This document shows positions 40,440 through 54,690 of a stretch of 64,000 nt of DNA, in pieces. The stretch covers positions 3,887,501 through 3,951,500 of the forward strand of contig NZ_CP016449.1 of assembly GCF_001713375.1 (NCBI RefSeq). The letters are read 5' to 3'. The position numbers and the translations under genes are program-made. Numbering within the stretch: the stretch's first letter is position 1; every line of letters begins with the position of its first letter. The stretch comes from Hydrogenophaga sp. RAC07 (GTDB taxonomy: Bacteria; Pseudomonadota; Gammaproteobacteria; Burkholderiales; Burkholderiaceae_C). The notes under the pieces are model-generated. The model was not told the origin of the DNA. It saw nothing but the letters and a program-made list of their open reading frames with translations, and ran no database searches.

Positions 40440-44564
<4,125 letters not shown>

Positions 44565-44700
44565 GAGATCTCCGGACTTGAGGTCTGCGGCGACTGTCTT
44601 GCCTACCAGGAGGACGGATTCCTGGTGGCTTTCTTGGTGGCTGGCCTCTACCAACCATTGGCGGACGGCCTGTGCATTGCACACAGGCCCGAACCAAGTC

Positions 44701-44810
44701 GTCTTCTGCAGTCGGGGTCAGAAGACACTCAAAAGCGGGGTCGGCGACCGGGCTTGTGGGTGTGCTCTGAAAGCACAGAAGGCTGGAGGCCCTTTCGAGC
44801 ACTCCAGCCT
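44701..44810 (-). promoter_or_regulatory. rplL-rpoB intercistronic hairpins (attenuator/processing region)
   Basis: Three consecutive perfect hairpins lie in the 261-bp gap. They are GTCTTCTG/CAGAAGAC (44701-44708, 44719-44726), TGTGCT/AGCACA (44761-44777) and AGGCTGGAG/CTCCAGCCT (44780-44788, 44802-44810). The last is 15 bp after the rplL stop on the minus strand. In E. coli this gap holds a partial terminator and an RNase III site that set the rpoBC/ribosomal protein ratio; the same role is inferred here. Confidence 0.65.
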
Positions 44811-44825
44811 CGGGGAACGAGCGAA

Positions 44826-45200
44826 TTACTTCAGCTCGGCCTTGGCGCCGGCTTCCACCAGCTTCTTCAGGGCTGCGTCGGCGTCGGCCTTGGCAATGCC
44901 TTCTTTCACGTTCTTCGGTGCGCCGTCGACCAGGTCTTTGGCTTCTTTCAGGCCCAGACCGGTGATTTCGCGAACGGCCTTGATGACCGAGACCTTGTTG
45001 GCGCCGGCTTCGAGCAGCACGACGTTGAATTCGGTCTTCTCTTCAGCAACAGCAGCAGCACCGCCACCACCGGCTGCGGGGGCGGCCATGGCGGCTGCGC
45101 TCACGCCAAACTTCTCTTCGATGGCTTTCACCAAGTCGTTGAGTTCCATGACCGTCATGCTGTCCAGCGCGGTCAAAAATGCGTCTTTATCGAATGCCAT
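44826..45200 (-). CDS. rplL: 50S ribosomal protein L7/L12
   Basis: 124 residues. The N-terminal dimerisation helices ([33 protein letters not shown]) are followed by a flexible Ala/Gly hinge and a C-terminal domain with the factor-binding helix ([36 protein letters not shown]). It forms the ribosomal stalk that recruits elongation factors and is the only multi-copy ribosomal protein. It lies 42 bp after rplJ, whose product holds the L7/L12 dimers. Confidence 0.98.
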   Translation of the reverse strand: MAFDKDAFLTALDSMTVMELNDLVKAIEEKFGVSAAAMAAPAAGGGGAAAVAEEKTEFNVVLLEAGANKVSVIKAVREITGLGLKEAKDLVDGAPKNVKEGIAKADADAALKKLVEAGAKAELK

Positions 45201-45242
45201 TTTGATTTCCTAACAATTGGTTGAACGAACGGTGCGCGCCAA

Positions 45243-45770
45243 TCAGGCAGCAGCCGCTTCTTCGGCTGCCACGGGGGCAGCGCCTTCGCCTTTTTTCGCC
45301 GCCAGCGCGCCCAGCACAACGGCCGTACGCGACATGGGCGACATCAGCAAGCCACACAGCTGAGCCAGCAGCACTTCTTTCGAAGGGATGCTTGCGAGCT
45401 GCTTCACGCCATTGACGTCCAGGACTTTGCCGCCATACACACCGGCGCGAATGACCAACTTGTCGTTGGTTTTCGCGAACTCGGCCACCACTTTTGCGGC
45501 GGCCACGGCGTCGACGGAGAAGCCATAGATGAGCGGTCCGGTCATCTGGTCGGCGGCCACTTCAAATGCGCTGCCAGCCACCGCACGGCGGGCCAGCGTG
45601 TTTTTCAACACACTGAGGCTCACACCGTTGCTGCGGGCTGTGACGCGCAGTTTGTCCATGTTCGCGACCGTGATACCACGGTATTCCGCCATCACGAGCG
45701 TTTGAGCTTTTGCGGCGAGGCTGGTCACTTCGGAAATGACCGCTTCTTTCTCACTGCGATTCAGACTCAA
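45243..45770 (-). CDS. rplJ: 50S ribosomal protein L10
   Basis: 175 residues ([38 protein letters not shown]...). The start is an unusual TTG, supported by a strong AAGGAG seven bases upstream and by the family N-terminus. It forms the base of the L7/L12 stalk and in other bacteria represses its own leader mRNA as the L10-L12 complex. A weak start codon would fit such translational control. The C-terminal Ala/Glu tail is typical of beta-proteobacteria. Confidence 0.97.
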   Translation of the reverse strand: MSLNRSEKEAVISEVTSLAAKAQTLVMAEYRGITVANMDKLRVTARSNGVSLSVLKNTLARRAVAGSAFEVAADQMTGPLIYGFSVDAVAAAKVVAEFAKTNDKLVIRAGVYGGKVLDVNGVKQLASIPSKEVLLAQLCGLLMSPMSRTAVVLGALAAKKGEGAAPVAAEEAAAA

Positions 45771-46027
45771 GGTCTACTCCTTAAATGTGTCTTCGGTCCA
45801 ACGACCTGAGACACGCCTCATTGCAGCGATCAACTGTTTCGGAACGGATTCCATCTGCAGCGGGATCGCCATCTGCGTTGGCTTGTCACAATTAAGTCGG
45901 ACCGCATTCCGAAGAACTTGATCCGACACCAACGGTCTTGGATGGCCCCGGGAGCCGGTCATCACAACCAGCCTCCGGGCCCACCACACCCGGGCAACCT
46001 GCGTCACCCGAATTCTTCTCTCTGCGA
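45771..46027 (-). promoter_or_regulatory. rplJ leader (L10-type autoregulatory region)
   Basis: A 257-bp gene-free gap between rplA and rplJ, transcribed on the minus strand. It contains the paired segments GTCGGA/TCCGAC (45896-45901, 45922-45927), a larger imperfect GC-rich hairpin near 45950-45980, and a direct repeat CCATCTGC (45851, 45869). Position and length match the L10 leader, where L10-L12 binds. The exact kink-turn was not modelled. Confidence 0.6.
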
Positions 46028-46723
46028 TTACGCCGAGATGGATTGCATGTCAACACGAACGCCGACACCCATGGTCGACGACACCGCCACCTTGCGCAGG
46101 TACACACCCTTGCTGGTCGCTGGCTTGGCTTTGGTCAGCGCGTCGAGCAGGGCCACCAGGTTGCCCTGGAGCTTGTCGGCTTCGAACGAACGGCGACCGA
46201 TCGTGCCGTGCACGATGCCGGCCTTGTCGACGCGGAACTGGACCTGACCTGCTTTGGCATTGCGCACGGCTTGCGCGACGTCGGGCGTCACGGTGCCAAC
46301 CTTCGGGTTGGGCATCAAACCGCGCGGACCCAGGATCTGACCCAGGGTACCGACGACACGCATGGCGTCCGGCGAGGCGATCACCACGTCGAAGTTCATG
46401 TTGCCGGCCTTGATGTCGGCGGCCAGATCGTCCATGCCCACGATATCGGCACCGGCGGCCTTGGCTTCTTCGGCCTTGGCACCCTGGGCGAACACGGCCA
46501 CGCGCTTGGTCTTGCCGGTGCCGTTGGGCATCACGACGGCGCCGCGCACCACCTGATCGGATTTCTTGGCGTCCACGCCGAGCTGGATGGCCACGTCGAT
46601 GGATTCGTCAAACTTCGCGTTCGCGCATTCCTTGATGATGGCGATGGCTTCGATCAGGGCGTACAGCTTGTTGCTGTCGACCTTGCCTTCGAAGGCTTTC
46701 TGTTTTTTGGTCAGCTTGGCCAT
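46028..46723 (-). CDS. rplA: 50S ribosomal protein L1
   Basis: 231 residues with the two-domain L1 fold. Landmarks are [20 protein letters not shown] at the start, [42 protein letters not shown] and [22 protein letters not shown]. It binds 23S rRNA at the E-site stalk and, in other bacteria, represses the L11-L1 mRNA. The ATG directly abuts the rplK stop, giving tight translational coupling. Confidence 0.98.
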   Translation of the reverse strand: MAKLTKKQKAFEGKVDSNKLYALIEAIAIIKECANAKFDESIDVAIQLGVDAKKSDQVVRGAVVMPNGTGKTKRVAVFAQGAKAEEAKAAGADIVGMDDLAADIKAGNMNFDVVIASPDAMRVVGTLGQILGPRGLMPNPKVGTVTPDVAQAVRNAKAGQVQFRVDKAGIVHGTIGRRSFEADKLQGNLVALLDALTKAKPATSKGVYLRKVAVSSTMGVGVRVDMQSISA

Positions 46724-47155
46724 TTACACGCCCTCCACAATCACGCCCATCGAGCGGGCCGAACCGGCGATGGTGCGCACGGCAGCGTCCACATCGGCGG
46801 CGGTCATGTCTTTCATCTTGGTCTTGGCGATCTCTTCGAGCTGTGCGCGCGTGATCTTGCCGACCTTGTTCTTGTTGGGCACCGAAGAGCCCTTGTCGAG
46901 CTTGATCGCCTTCTTGATCAAGGTGGTCGCCGGCGGCGTCTTGATGATGAAGGTGAAGCTCTTGTCCGCGTACGCCGTGATCACCACGGGCAGCGGCAGA
47001 CCTGGCTCAACGCCCTGGGTCTGGGCGTTGAACGCCTTGCAGAACTCCATGATGTTCAGGCCGCGCTGACCCAGTGCCGGGCCGATCGGAGGGGAAGGGT
47101 TGGCCTTGCCAGCTGGGACTTGCAGCTTGACGAAGCCGACGATTTTTTTCGCCAT
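46724..47155 (-). CDS. rplK: 50S ribosomal protein L11
   Basis: 143 residues ([44 protein letters not shown]...). The N-terminal domain with the proline-rich [11 protein letters not shown] segment binds thiostrepton-type drugs and release factors; the C-terminal domain binds 23S rRNA. The complete family length is present. The 115-bp gap upstream (47156-47270) is the expected location of an L1 repressor site. Confidence 0.98.
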   Translation of the reverse strand: MAKKIVGFVKLQVPAGKANPSPPIGPALGQRGLNIMEFCKAFNAQTQGVEPGLPLPVVITAYADKSFTFIIKTPPATTLIKKAIKLDKGSSVPNKNKVGKITRAQLEEIAKTKMKDMTAADVDAAVRTIAGSARSMGVIVEGV

Positions 47156-47270
47156 TTTTTAGCTCCTGCGAGTGCAGACGGCTGCCACAGTGGACAACCT
47201 CCTCGCGGTTGGGGACCCGGAAAACTTCAACAGCACTGGCGTCGGGCCGACCCGCCAGCACCTGGAACTG

Positions 47271-47846
47271 TCAGGTTTTTTCGACCTGGCTGAATTCGAG
47301 TTCGACCGGTGTGGCGCGACCGAAAATGGTCACCGACACGCGCATCTTGTTCTTCTCGTAGTTGACTTCTTCCACCGTGCCGTTGAAGTCGGTGAAGGGG
47401 CCTTCCTTCACGCGCACGTACTCACCAACCACGAACTCCACCTTGTGGCGGGGCTTGTCGGTGCCTTCCTGCATCTGGTTGACGATCTTCTGAACGTCTT
47501 CCTCGGAGATCGGGGCTGGGCGGTTCTTCGCACCACCCACGAAGCCGGTGACCTTGTTGGTGTGCTTGACCAGGTGCCAGGTGTCGTCGTCCATCACCAT
47601 TTCCACCAGCACATAGCCAGGGAAGAACTTGCGTTCGGTGGTGCGGCGCTGGCCGTTTTTCATCTCGACCACCTCTTCGGTGGGCACGAGGATGCGGCCG
47701 AACTTGTCCTGCATGCCGGCGCGGTTGATGCGCTCGACGATGTTGCGCTCGGCGGCCTTTTCCATGCCCGAGTAGGCGTGGACGACGTACCAGCGCATGC
47801 CTTCAGCGGCCACACCGTCGGTCACGGGACTGTTTTGCTCGGTCAT
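47271..47846 (-). CDS. nusG: Transcription termination/antitermination factor NusG
   Basis: 191 residues. The NGN domain ([24 protein letters not shown]..., [29 protein letters not shown]) is followed by a C-terminal KOW domain ([40 protein letters not shown]). It binds RNA polymerase and couples it to Rho or to ribosomes. The ATG is immediately adjacent to the secE stop, the classic secE-nusG arrangement. Confidence 0.98.
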   Translation of the reverse strand: MTEQNSPVTDGVAAEGMRWYVVHAYSGMEKAAERNIVERINRAGMQDKFGRILVPTEEVVEMKNGQRRTTERKFFPGYVLVEMVMDDDTWHLVKHTNKVTGFVGGAKNRPAPISEEDVQKIVNQMQEGTDKPRHKVEFVVGEYVRVKEGPFTDFNGTVEEVNYEKNKMRVSVTIFGRATPVELEFSQVEKT

Positions 47847-48230
47847 TTATTTTCTCCAGCCCAGAATCAGGTCGTAGAACAGCCATTCGACCGTCTTGTC
47901 GGTGAGCCACAGAAAGAGCGACATCACCAGCACGAAGGCGAACACGTAAGCCGTCATCTGGATCGCTTCCTTGCGGGCGGGCCAGACAACCTTTTTCACT
48001 TCGCGCCAGGAATCGCGGCCAAAAGCCACCAGCTGCTTGCCCGATTCGGACACAACAAACACCACCACGGCAGCACCCATCAGCACCAGCAACGCACCCC
48101 ACTGCACCAGGGCACCGCGGGAAGACAGCAGGTAGAAGGCGACAAACGAGCCCAACAGCAGCACGATGGCAGCCGCCAGCTTGGCCTTGTCGGCGCCGGT
48201 GTGGACGGTTTGTACTTCGGAGGTGGCCAT
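47847..48230 (-). CDS. secE: Preprotein translocase subunit SecE
   Basis: 127 residues with three membrane helices (about 18-38, 47-65, 95-118), as in the long proteobacterial form, and the conserved amphipathic segment SWREVKKVVWPARKEAIQMT before the last helix. It clamps SecY in the translocon. The start ATG at 48230 (MATSEVQTVHTG) is preferred over an upstream start eight codons earlier, which would lie in the leader. Confidence 0.95.
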   Translation of the reverse strand: MATSEVQTVHTGADKAKLAAAIVLLLGSFVAFYLLSSRGALVQWGALLVLMGAAVVVFVVSESGKQLVAFGRDSWREVKKVVWPARKEAIQMTAYVFAFVLVMSLFLWLTDKTVEWLFYDLILGWRK

Positions 48231-48288
48231 GAAAATCCAGACAAAACTTATCAAAAAACGCGCTCAAAACCCGAAAGCTTGAGACACG

Positions 48289-48326
48289 CAAGCCCACCAG
48301 AGGTCTTGTCGACTTCGGTGGGCTTG
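48289..48326 (-). repeat. 10-bp perfect inverted repeat between tRNA-Trp and secE
   Basis: CAAGCCCACC (48289-48298) pairs with GGTGGGCTTG (48317-48326) around an 18-base loop. It falls just after the tRNA-Trp 3' end in the transcript and before secE. It is probably an RNA processing or partial termination structure separating tRNA from mRNA. There is no T-tract. Confidence 0.5.
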
Positions 48327-48372
48327 TCAACCACTCAACAGACCGGATCAGTTTCCGGGTTTCCCTGTTGGG

Positions 48373-48448
48373 TGGCAGGGGCAGTAGGAATCGAACCTAC
48401 AACCTTCGGTTTTGGAGACCGACGCTCTGCCAATTGAGCTATACCCCT
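48373..48448 (-). tRNA. tRNA-Trp (CCA)
   Basis: 76 bases on the minus strand with encoded CCA. The acceptor stem AGGGGTA/TGCCCCT, D-arm AGCTCAATTGGCAGAGC, anticodon loop CTCCAAA with anticodon CCA, and T-arm AGGTTCGATTCCT are present. It lies between tuf and secE, a conserved location. Confidence 0.96.
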
Positions 48449-48528
48449 ACTGGCGGTGCCCCTGAGGGCGCTTAAATCGGTTGGGACCAGGGCACACGCT
48501 CAAGCGAGTGGCCCGACCCTCAAAGTCC

Positions 48529-49719
<1,191 letters not shown>

Positions 49720-49786
49720 TTTTTCAGCTCCAAATCAAAACTGCCGAAACAACCAAAAAACCTGCGGCTGCAGATCTGCAAATAAC

Positions 49787-49861
<75 letters not shown>

Positions 49862-49930
49862 CAAGGAAGCCGGCAAGCCGACCATCCTGGAACATTCAAA
49901 ACCAACTCAATACCGACTACCAGCGGGACA

Positions 49931-50004
49931 TGGAGCGGGAGACGGGAATCGAACCCGCGTCATCAGCTTGGAAGGCTGGGGTTCTACCATTGAACTACTC
50001 CCGC
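49931..50004 (-). tRNA. tRNA-Gly (TCC)
   Basis: 74 bases with encoded CCA. The acceptor stem GCGGGAG/CTCCCGC, D-arm AGTTCAATGGTAGAAC, anticodon loop CTTCCAA with anticodon TCC, and T-arm CGGGTTCGATTCCCG are present. It is part of the Tyr-Gly-Thr-tuf-Trp cluster. Confidence 0.95.
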
Positions 50005-50094
50005 CAAATTCGCCCCGCCCAAACGGCTCACGCCCACAAAGGCAAGAGCTGCCGGACGCAAAGTCCCATCGCTTGCATGTCACACATCGATCGC

Positions 50095-50180
50095 TGGTGG
50101 AGGAGGCTGGATTCGAACCAGCGTACGCGTAAGCGGGCAGATTTACAGTCTGCTGCCTTTAACCACTCGGCCACCCCTCC
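50095..50180 (-). tRNA. tRNA-Tyr (GTA)
   Basis: 86 bases, a class II tRNA with a long variable arm (CCCGCTTACGCG) and encoded CCA. The acceptor stem GGAGGGG/CTCCTCC, anticodon stem-loop GCAGA-CTGTAAA-TCTGC with anticodon GTA, and T-arm TGGTTCGAATCCA are present. It is the first gene of the large minus-strand cluster. Confidence 0.95.
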
Positions 50181-50195
50181 ATAGCGCAGCCCGCG

Positions 50196-50201
50196 ATTAT
50201 G
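50196..50201 (-). promoter_or_regulatory. Candidate -10 element for the tRNA-Tyr...rpoC cluster
   Basis: CATAAT on the minus strand lies 15 bp upstream of the tRNA-Tyr 5' end, in a locally AT-rich patch, with a weak -35 (GGTACA) 17 bp further up. It is the only promoter-like sequence between ung and the tRNA. Confidence 0.45.
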
Positions 50202-50246
50202 CCATGGTTTTAAGACCGTGTACCAGCCTCAACGCAAGCCCGTGCA

Positions 50247-50915
50247 TCACCAGGCCACGGGCCGGGCGCCCTGCTCCACCAACCAGGCGTTCGCCTGGCT
50301 GAAATGGCCGCAGCCGATGAACGGCAAGGGGCCGCGGCGGGCCGACAGTGGCGACGGGTGGTTGGCGAACAGCAGCAGGTGCCGCCCTGAGTCGATCAGG
50401 GCCGCCTTTTTCTGGGCATGCGCACCCCAGAGCAGGAAAACCTTGGGCTGGCCCGAGGCGCTGCAGCGCTCGATGAGCCTGTCGGTCAACACCTCCCAGC
50501 CCCGCCCGGCGTGGCTGGCGGGCTGGCCGTCCTCCACCGTCAGGCAGGTGTTGAGCAGCAACACCCCCTGCTGGGCCCAGCGCACCAGGGAGCCACTGGA
50601 AGGCAGGGGAAGACCCAGATCGCGCTGCAGTTCCTGGAAGATGTTGCGCAGGCTGGGCGGTGGCTTCACGCCGGGCGCCACCGAGAACGCCAAGCCCTCG
50701 GCCTGACCGGGGCCGTGGTAGGGGTCCTGCCCCAGCACGACGACCCGAACCTGGCCGGGCGGGGTGAGTTGCAGGGCCCGCAGGGGCTCTGGCGGGTAGA
50801 TGGTGGCGCCCTGCGCGCGCCGGGCCTCCAGAAACGAAGCCAGCGCGGAACCTTCAGCGGACGACCAGAAAGTCGCGGTCAGGTCGGCCCAGCCCAACGT
50901 GTCCAGCCCGGACAT
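50247..50915 (-). CDS. ung: Uracil-DNA glycosylase
   Basis: 222 residues. The catalytic water-activating motif [18 protein letters not shown] (with the Asp) and the C-terminal substrate His motif [13 protein letters not shown] are intact, as is [27 protein letters not shown]. It excises uracil from DNA in base excision repair. The ATG at 50915 ([13 protein letters not shown]) is 4 bp after the trpC stop, so ung is probably the last gene of the trp transcript. Confidence 0.95.
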   Translation of the reverse strand: MSGLDTLGWADLTATFWSSAEGSALASFLEARRAQGATIYPPEPLRALQLTPPGQVRVVVLGQDPYHGPGQAEGLAFSVAPGVKPPPSLRNIFQELQRDLGLPLPSSGSLVRWAQQGVLLLNTCLTVEDGQPASHAGRGWEVLTDRLIERCSASGQPKVFLLWGAHAQKKAALIDSGRHLLLFANHPSPLSARRGPLPFIGCGHFSQANAWLVEQGARPVAW

Positions 50916-50919
50916 GCGT

Positions 50920-51720
50920 TCAGGCGAACAGCTCGGCCAGCGCCAGACCCGGCTCGGGCGCGCGCATGAAGGCCTCACCCACCAGGAAGGCGTGCACGCC
51001 GGCCGTCCGCATGGTCTGCACGTCTTCGCGACCGAGGATGCCGGACTCGGTGATCAGCAGGCGCCCGGCAGGCACCTCGGCCATCAGGTCCAGCGTGGTC
51101 TGCAGCGTGACCTCGAAGGTGCGGAGATTGCGGTTGTTGATGCCGATCAGCGGCGTCTTGAGCTTGAGCGCGCGCTGCAGTTCGGCGCGGTCGTGCACCT
51201 CCACCAGCACCGCCATGTTCAGGCTCAACGCCAGCGCTTCGAGATCGGCCATCTGCGCGTTGTCCAGGCAGGCGGCGATCAGCAGGATGGCGTCGGCACC
51301 CATGGCACGGGCCTCGTAGACCTGGTACGGGTCCACCATGAAATCCTTGCGCAGCACGGGCAGGTCGCAGCTCGCGCGGGCCTGTTTCAAATAGTCGGTG
51401 CTGCCTTGAAAAAACTGCTTGTCGGTCAACACCGAGAGGCAGGCCGCGCTCACTGTGCCGTCGCCCTCGGCATAGCTCTGGGCAATGTCGGCCGGGACGA
51501 AGTCTTCGCGCAGCACGCCCTTGCTCGGGCTGGCCTTCTTGACCTCGGCGATCACCGCGGCCTGGCCGGCGGCGATCTTGCGACGCAACGCGCCTTCGAA
51601 GTCGCGCGTGAGCACGCGGCTCTCGGCGTCGAAGCGCACCACGTCGAGCGGCTTCTTGCGCTGGGCGGCGGCGATTTCTTCGTGCTTGACGGTCACGATC
51701 TTTTGCAGGATGTCGCTCAT
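50920..51720 (-). CDS. trpC: Indole-3-glycerol-phosphate synthase
   Basis: A 266-residue TIM-barrel enzyme converting CdRP to indole-3-glycerol phosphate in tryptophan synthesis. Motifs are [20 protein letters not shown], the catalytic lysine segment [52 protein letters not shown] and [10 protein letters not shown]. It is monofunctional, not fused to TrpF. It lies 14 bp after trpD. Confidence 0.96.
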   Translation of the reverse strand: MSDILQKIVTVKHEEIAAAQRKKPLDVVRFDAESRVLTRDFEGALRRKIAAGQAAVIAEVKKASPSKGVLREDFVPADIAQSYAEGDGTVSAACLSVLTDKQFFQGSTDYLKQARASCDLPVLRKDFMVDPYQVYEARAMGADAILLIAACLDNAQMADLEALALSLNMAVLVEVHDRAELQRALKLKTPLIGINNRNLRTFEVTLQTTLDLMAEVPAGRLLITESGILGREDVQTMRTAGVHAFLVGEAFMRAPEPGLALAELFA

Positions 51721-51734
51721 GGCAGTGCTCCAGG

Positions 51735-52778
51735 TCAGGCCGCGAAGGCCTTGAGTTGTTCGAGTTTGGCCAGGGCCGCGCCGGAGGCCAGCGTGCGCCG
51801 CGCGAGTGCGATACCTGCGCCCATGTCGGCGACCACGTTGGCCGCGTACAGCGCCACGCCGGCGTTGAGCGCCACGATCTCGCTGGCGGCCTTGAAGGTC
51901 GGGTCGTCGCGGCCTTCCAGCACGCCCATGAGCATCTGGCGCGAGGCCTCGGGCGTTTCCACACGCAGCGCGCGGCTGCTGGCCATGGTCATGCCGAAAT
52001 CTTCGGGGTGGATTTCGTACTCGGTGATCTCGCCGTTCTTGAGTTCGCCCACCAGCGTGGCCGCGCCGAGCGAGACTTCGTCCATGCCGTCGCGGCCGTA
52101 CACCACCACCGCGTGTTCGGCGCCCAGGCGCTGCAGCGCGCGCACCTGGATACCCACCAAGTCGGGGTGGAAGACGCCCATGAGGATGTTGGGCGCCGAG
52201 GCCGGGTTGGTCAGCGGGCCGAGGATGTTGAAGATGGTCTTGATGCCGAGTTCGCGCCGCACCGGGGCGACGTTTTTCATGGCCGGGTGGTGGTTGGGCG
52301 CGAACATGAAGCCCACGCCGACCTGTTCGATGCAACGCGCGATGGCCTCGGGCGGCAGGTTGATGTTCACGCCCAGGCTTTCCAGCACGTCGGCGCTGCC
52401 GCTCTTGCTGGAGACGCTGCGCCCGCCGTGTTTGCTCACGCGGGCGCCGGCCGCGGCCGCCACGAACATCGAGCAGGTGGAGATGTTGAAGGTGTGCGAG
52501 CCGTCGCCGCCGGTGCCCACGATGTCGACCAGGTGCGTCTTGTCGGCCACATGCACCTTGGTGGAAAACTCGCGCATCACCTGCGCGGCGGCGGTGATCT
52601 CGCCGATGGTTTCCTTCTTCACGCGCAGGCCGGTGATGAAGGCGGCCATCATCACGGGCGACATTTCGCCGCTCATGATCAGGCGCATGAGGTGCAGCAT
52701 CTCGTCGTGAAAGATCTCGCGGTGCTCGATGGTGCGCTGCAGCGCCTCTTGTGGCGTGATCTTGTGGCTGTTCGGCAT
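51735..52778 (-). CDS. trpD: Anthranilate phosphoribosyltransferase
   Basis: 347 residues. The PRPP-binding glycine loop [39 protein letters not shown] (anthranilate/PRPP site) and [19 protein letters not shown] are intact. It joins anthranilate to PRPP in the second step of the tryptophan branch. The ATG at 52778 begins [22 protein letters not shown]; upstream in-frame codons belong to the LysE gene in another frame. It is separated from trpE-trpG by ltaE and a LysE gene. Confidence 0.95.
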   Translation of the reverse strand: MPNSHKITPQEALQRTIEHREIFHDEMLHLMRLIMSGEMSPVMMAAFITGLRVKKETIGEITAAAQVMREFSTKVHVADKTHLVDIVGTGGDGSHTFNISTCSMFVAAAAGARVSKHGGRSVSSKSGSADVLESLGVNINLPPEAIARCIEQVGVGFMFAPNHHPAMKNVAPVRRELGIKTIFNILGPLTNPASAPNILMGVFHPDLVGIQVRALQRLGAEHAVVVYGRDGMDEVSLGAATLVGELKNGEITEYEIHPEDFGMTMASSRALRVETPEASRQMLMGVLEGRDDPTFKAASEIVALNAGVALYAANVVADMGAGIALARRTLASGAALAKLEQLKAFAA

Positions 52779-52800
52779 GCGTGTCTCCAAAGCTTCTTGT

Positions 52801-53439
52801 TTACTGGGCGGGATTGTCGGTGAAGGCCAGGCGCAGACCGAAGCCCATGAAGAGCAGGCCGGCGGCGCGGTCGAGCCAGTGCATGGCGCGCTGCACCGTC
52901 TGCACGCGGCGCGCGGCCCAGGCGGCAAGCCAGGCATAGCCGACGTTGATGGGCAGCGAGTTGAGGCTGAAGATCAACCCCAGCAGCAAAAACACCAGCG
53001 CCTTGTTGGGCGATTCGGGCGCGATGAACTGCGGTACGAACGCGAGGAAAAAAATCGCCACCTTGGGGTTGAGCACGTTGGTGAGGAAACCGCGGCGGTA
53101 CACGCGCCACAGGTTCACCTCTGCGGTGCCCGCATTCAAATCCAGCGGCGTGGATTTCGACATCAGCAAACGAATGCCCATCCACAGCAGGTAGGCCGCA
53201 CCGATCCACTTGAGCACGGTGAACGCGGTGGCTGAGGTCGCCAGCAGCGCGCTCACGCCGACGGCGGCGGCGAACACGTGCACAAAGCAACCGCTGACGA
53301 TGCCCAGCGCGGCCGCGATGCCGGCCCGCACGCCGCTCTTCAATGCGTGGGTCACGATGCAGAGCACGTCCGGCCCCGGCGTGAGGTTGAGCAGCCAGCC
53401 GGCCGCGATGAACAGCAGGAGTTGCGGCAGATCGGGCAT
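52801..53439 (-). CDS. LysE family exporter inside the trp operon
   Basis: A 212-residue membrane protein with about six helices and the LysE/RhtB N-terminal motif [22 protein letters not shown], then [19 protein letters not shown]. The start is ATG at 53439 ([10 protein letters not shown]). It sits 22 bp before trpD and 16 bp after ltaE on the same strand, so it is co-transcribed with trp genes. It probably exports an amino acid such as threonine, homoserine or a tryptophan-pathway metabolite; the substrate is not readable. Confidence 0.87.
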   Translation of the reverse strand: MPDLPQLLLFIAAGWLLNLTPGPDVLCIVTHALKSGVRAGIAAALGIVSGCFVHVFAAAVGVSALLATSATAFTVLKWIGAAYLLWMGIRLLMSKSTPLDLNAGTAEVNLWRVYRRGFLTNVLNPKVAIFFLAFVPQFIAPESPNKALVFLLLGLIFSLNSLPINVGYAWLAAWAARRVQTVQRAMHWLDRAAGLLFMGFGLRLAFTDNPAQ

Positions 53440-53455
53440 GACCGGGCGCCTGCGC

Positions 53456-54610
53456 TCAGTAGACGGCGGAGCCGACGGGCCGGGTGCTGGCGACTGTGGC
53501 GCCCTGCGCAAAGAACGCACGGGTGCTGGCAATGGCGCGGTCGATGCCTGCCGCATCTACGTCGAGGTGGGTCACGAAGCGCAGGCCGATCAGGCCGGTG
53601 GCCAGCACACCGTCGCGCGCGAGGTGCGCCAGCAGGTCGGGGCCGCGCCCGTTCGCCACATCGACGAACACGATGTTGGTTTGCGCCGAGCGCACAGCCA
53701 GGCCATCGATGCCGGTCAGCCCTTGCGCCAGGCGCTGCGCGAGCGCGTGGTCGTCGGCCAGGCGGTGGATGTGGTGGTCCAGTGCGTGGTGTGCGGCCGC
53801 TGCGAGCAGGCCCGACTGGCGCAAGCCGCCGCCGAGCATCTTGCGCCAGCGCAGCGCGCGGCGGATCAGGTCTTTGGAGCCACACAAGGCTGATCCCACG
53901 GGCGCGCCGAGGCCTTTGCTGAAGCAGACCGAGACGCTGTCGAAGCGGTCCACGATGCCGCGCAAAGCGGTGTATGGATCGCCCCCACGCTCCCCCACTG
54001 CGTGTGAGTCGCTGCCCCCCGAGGGGGCGGCCTCGGCTTGGATCGGTCCGGCGCCGAGGCGGGGATCACCCCCAGCCGCCACCGCGGCGTTGAACACGCG
54101 TGCGCCGTCCAGGTGCACCGCCAGGCCGTGCTCGCGCGCCAGCGCGGTCGCCTGGTCCAGGTACTCGGCCGGCATGGGGTGGCCGTTCCAGGTGTTTTCC
54201 AGGCAGAGCAGGCGCGTGCGTGCGAAGTGTGGATCGTCGGGTTTGATGGCGGCGGCGATGTCGGCCAGCTGCATCTGCCCGGTGGCGTTTTGCGCCAGCG
54301 GCTGCGGCTGGATGCTGCCCAGCACGGCCGCGCCGCCACCTTCATAGCGGTAGGTGTGGGCGTTCTGGCCCACGATGTATTCGTCGCCACGCTCGCAGTG
54401 CGCCAGCATCGCGCACAGGTTGCTCTGCGTGCCGCTGGCCATGAAGAGCGCGGCTTCCTTGCCCGTCAGGGCTGCGATTTTTTCCTGCAGCGCATTGACC
54501 GACGGGTCGTCGCCGAACACGTCGTCGCCCAGGGGCGCGGCCATCATGGCTTCGCGCATGGCGGGCGTGGGTTGCGTGACGGTATCGCTTCTGAGATCAA
54601 CGGTTTTCAT
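53456..54610 (-). CDS. ltaE: Low-specificity L-threonine aldolase with repeat-encoded insert
   Basis: PLP enzyme cleaving L-(allo-)threonine to glycine and acetaldehyde. From the ATG at 54610 (MKTVDLRSDTVTQPTPAMRE) it has 384 residues; E. coli LtaE has about 333. Motifs include SGTQSNLCAMLAHC, LENTWNGHPMP, HLDGARVFNAAVA and the Schiff-base lysine in SVCFSKGLGAPVGS, here Lys232 (near 197 in E. coli). The shift is explained by a GC-rich palindromic element inserted in frame, residues about 181-212, bounded by duplicated GGDP. A second start at 54694 overlaps the trpG stop (ATGA) and would add 28 residues encoded by another copy of the element. Whether the enlarged enzyme is active is not known. 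Confidence 0.88.
   Translation of the reverse strand: MKTVDLRSDTVTQPTPAMREAMMAAPLGDDVFGDDPSVNALQEKIAALTGKEAALFMASGTQSNLCAMLAHCERGDEYIVGQNAHTYRYEGGGAAVLGSIQPQPLAQNATGQMQLADIAAAIKPDDPHFARTRLLCLENTWNGHPMPAEYLDQATALAREHGLAVHLDGARVFNAAVAAGGDPRLGAGPIQAEAAPSGGSDSHAVGERGGDPYTALRGIVDRFDSVSVCFSKGLGAPVGSALCGSKDLIRRALRWRKMLGGGLRQSGLLAAAAHHALDHHIHRLADDHALAQRLAQGLTGIDGLAVRSAQTNIVFVDVANGRGPDLLAHLARDGVLATGLIGLRFVTHLDVDAAGIDRAIASTRAFFAQGATVASTRPVGSAVY
53975..54073. repeat. Palindromic element copy A, inside ltaE
   Basis: Plus-strand order: CAC-TGC-GTG hairpin (weak), GCCCCC-CGA-GGGGGC (54013-54027), then GCCTCGGC/GCCGAGGC arms (54029-54036, 54051-54058). It is flanked by GGATCGCCCCCA (53975) and GGATCACCCCCA (54062), an 11/12 direct repeat 87 bp (29 codons) apart. 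The ltaE frame stays open through it. Confidence 0.85.
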
Positions 54611-54611
54611 G

Positions 54612-54689
54612 CGATCCGGCGCCGGGCCGCCCCAAGCCGGATCAGCCCCCTCGGGGGGCAGTGACCCGCGCAGCGGTGGAACGTGGGGG
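54612..54689. repeat. Palindromic element copy B, at the trpG/ltaE junction
   Basis: Same element in the opposite orientation to copies A and C. Minus-strand order: CCGC-TGC-GCGG, GCCCCC-CGA-GGGGGC, then GATCCGGC/GCCGGATC arms (plus-strand 54613-54620, 54636-54643). It lies between the ATGA trpG-stop/start overlap (54691-54694) and the family-consistent ltaE ATG (54610). Confidence 0.88.
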
Positions 54690-54690
54690 T

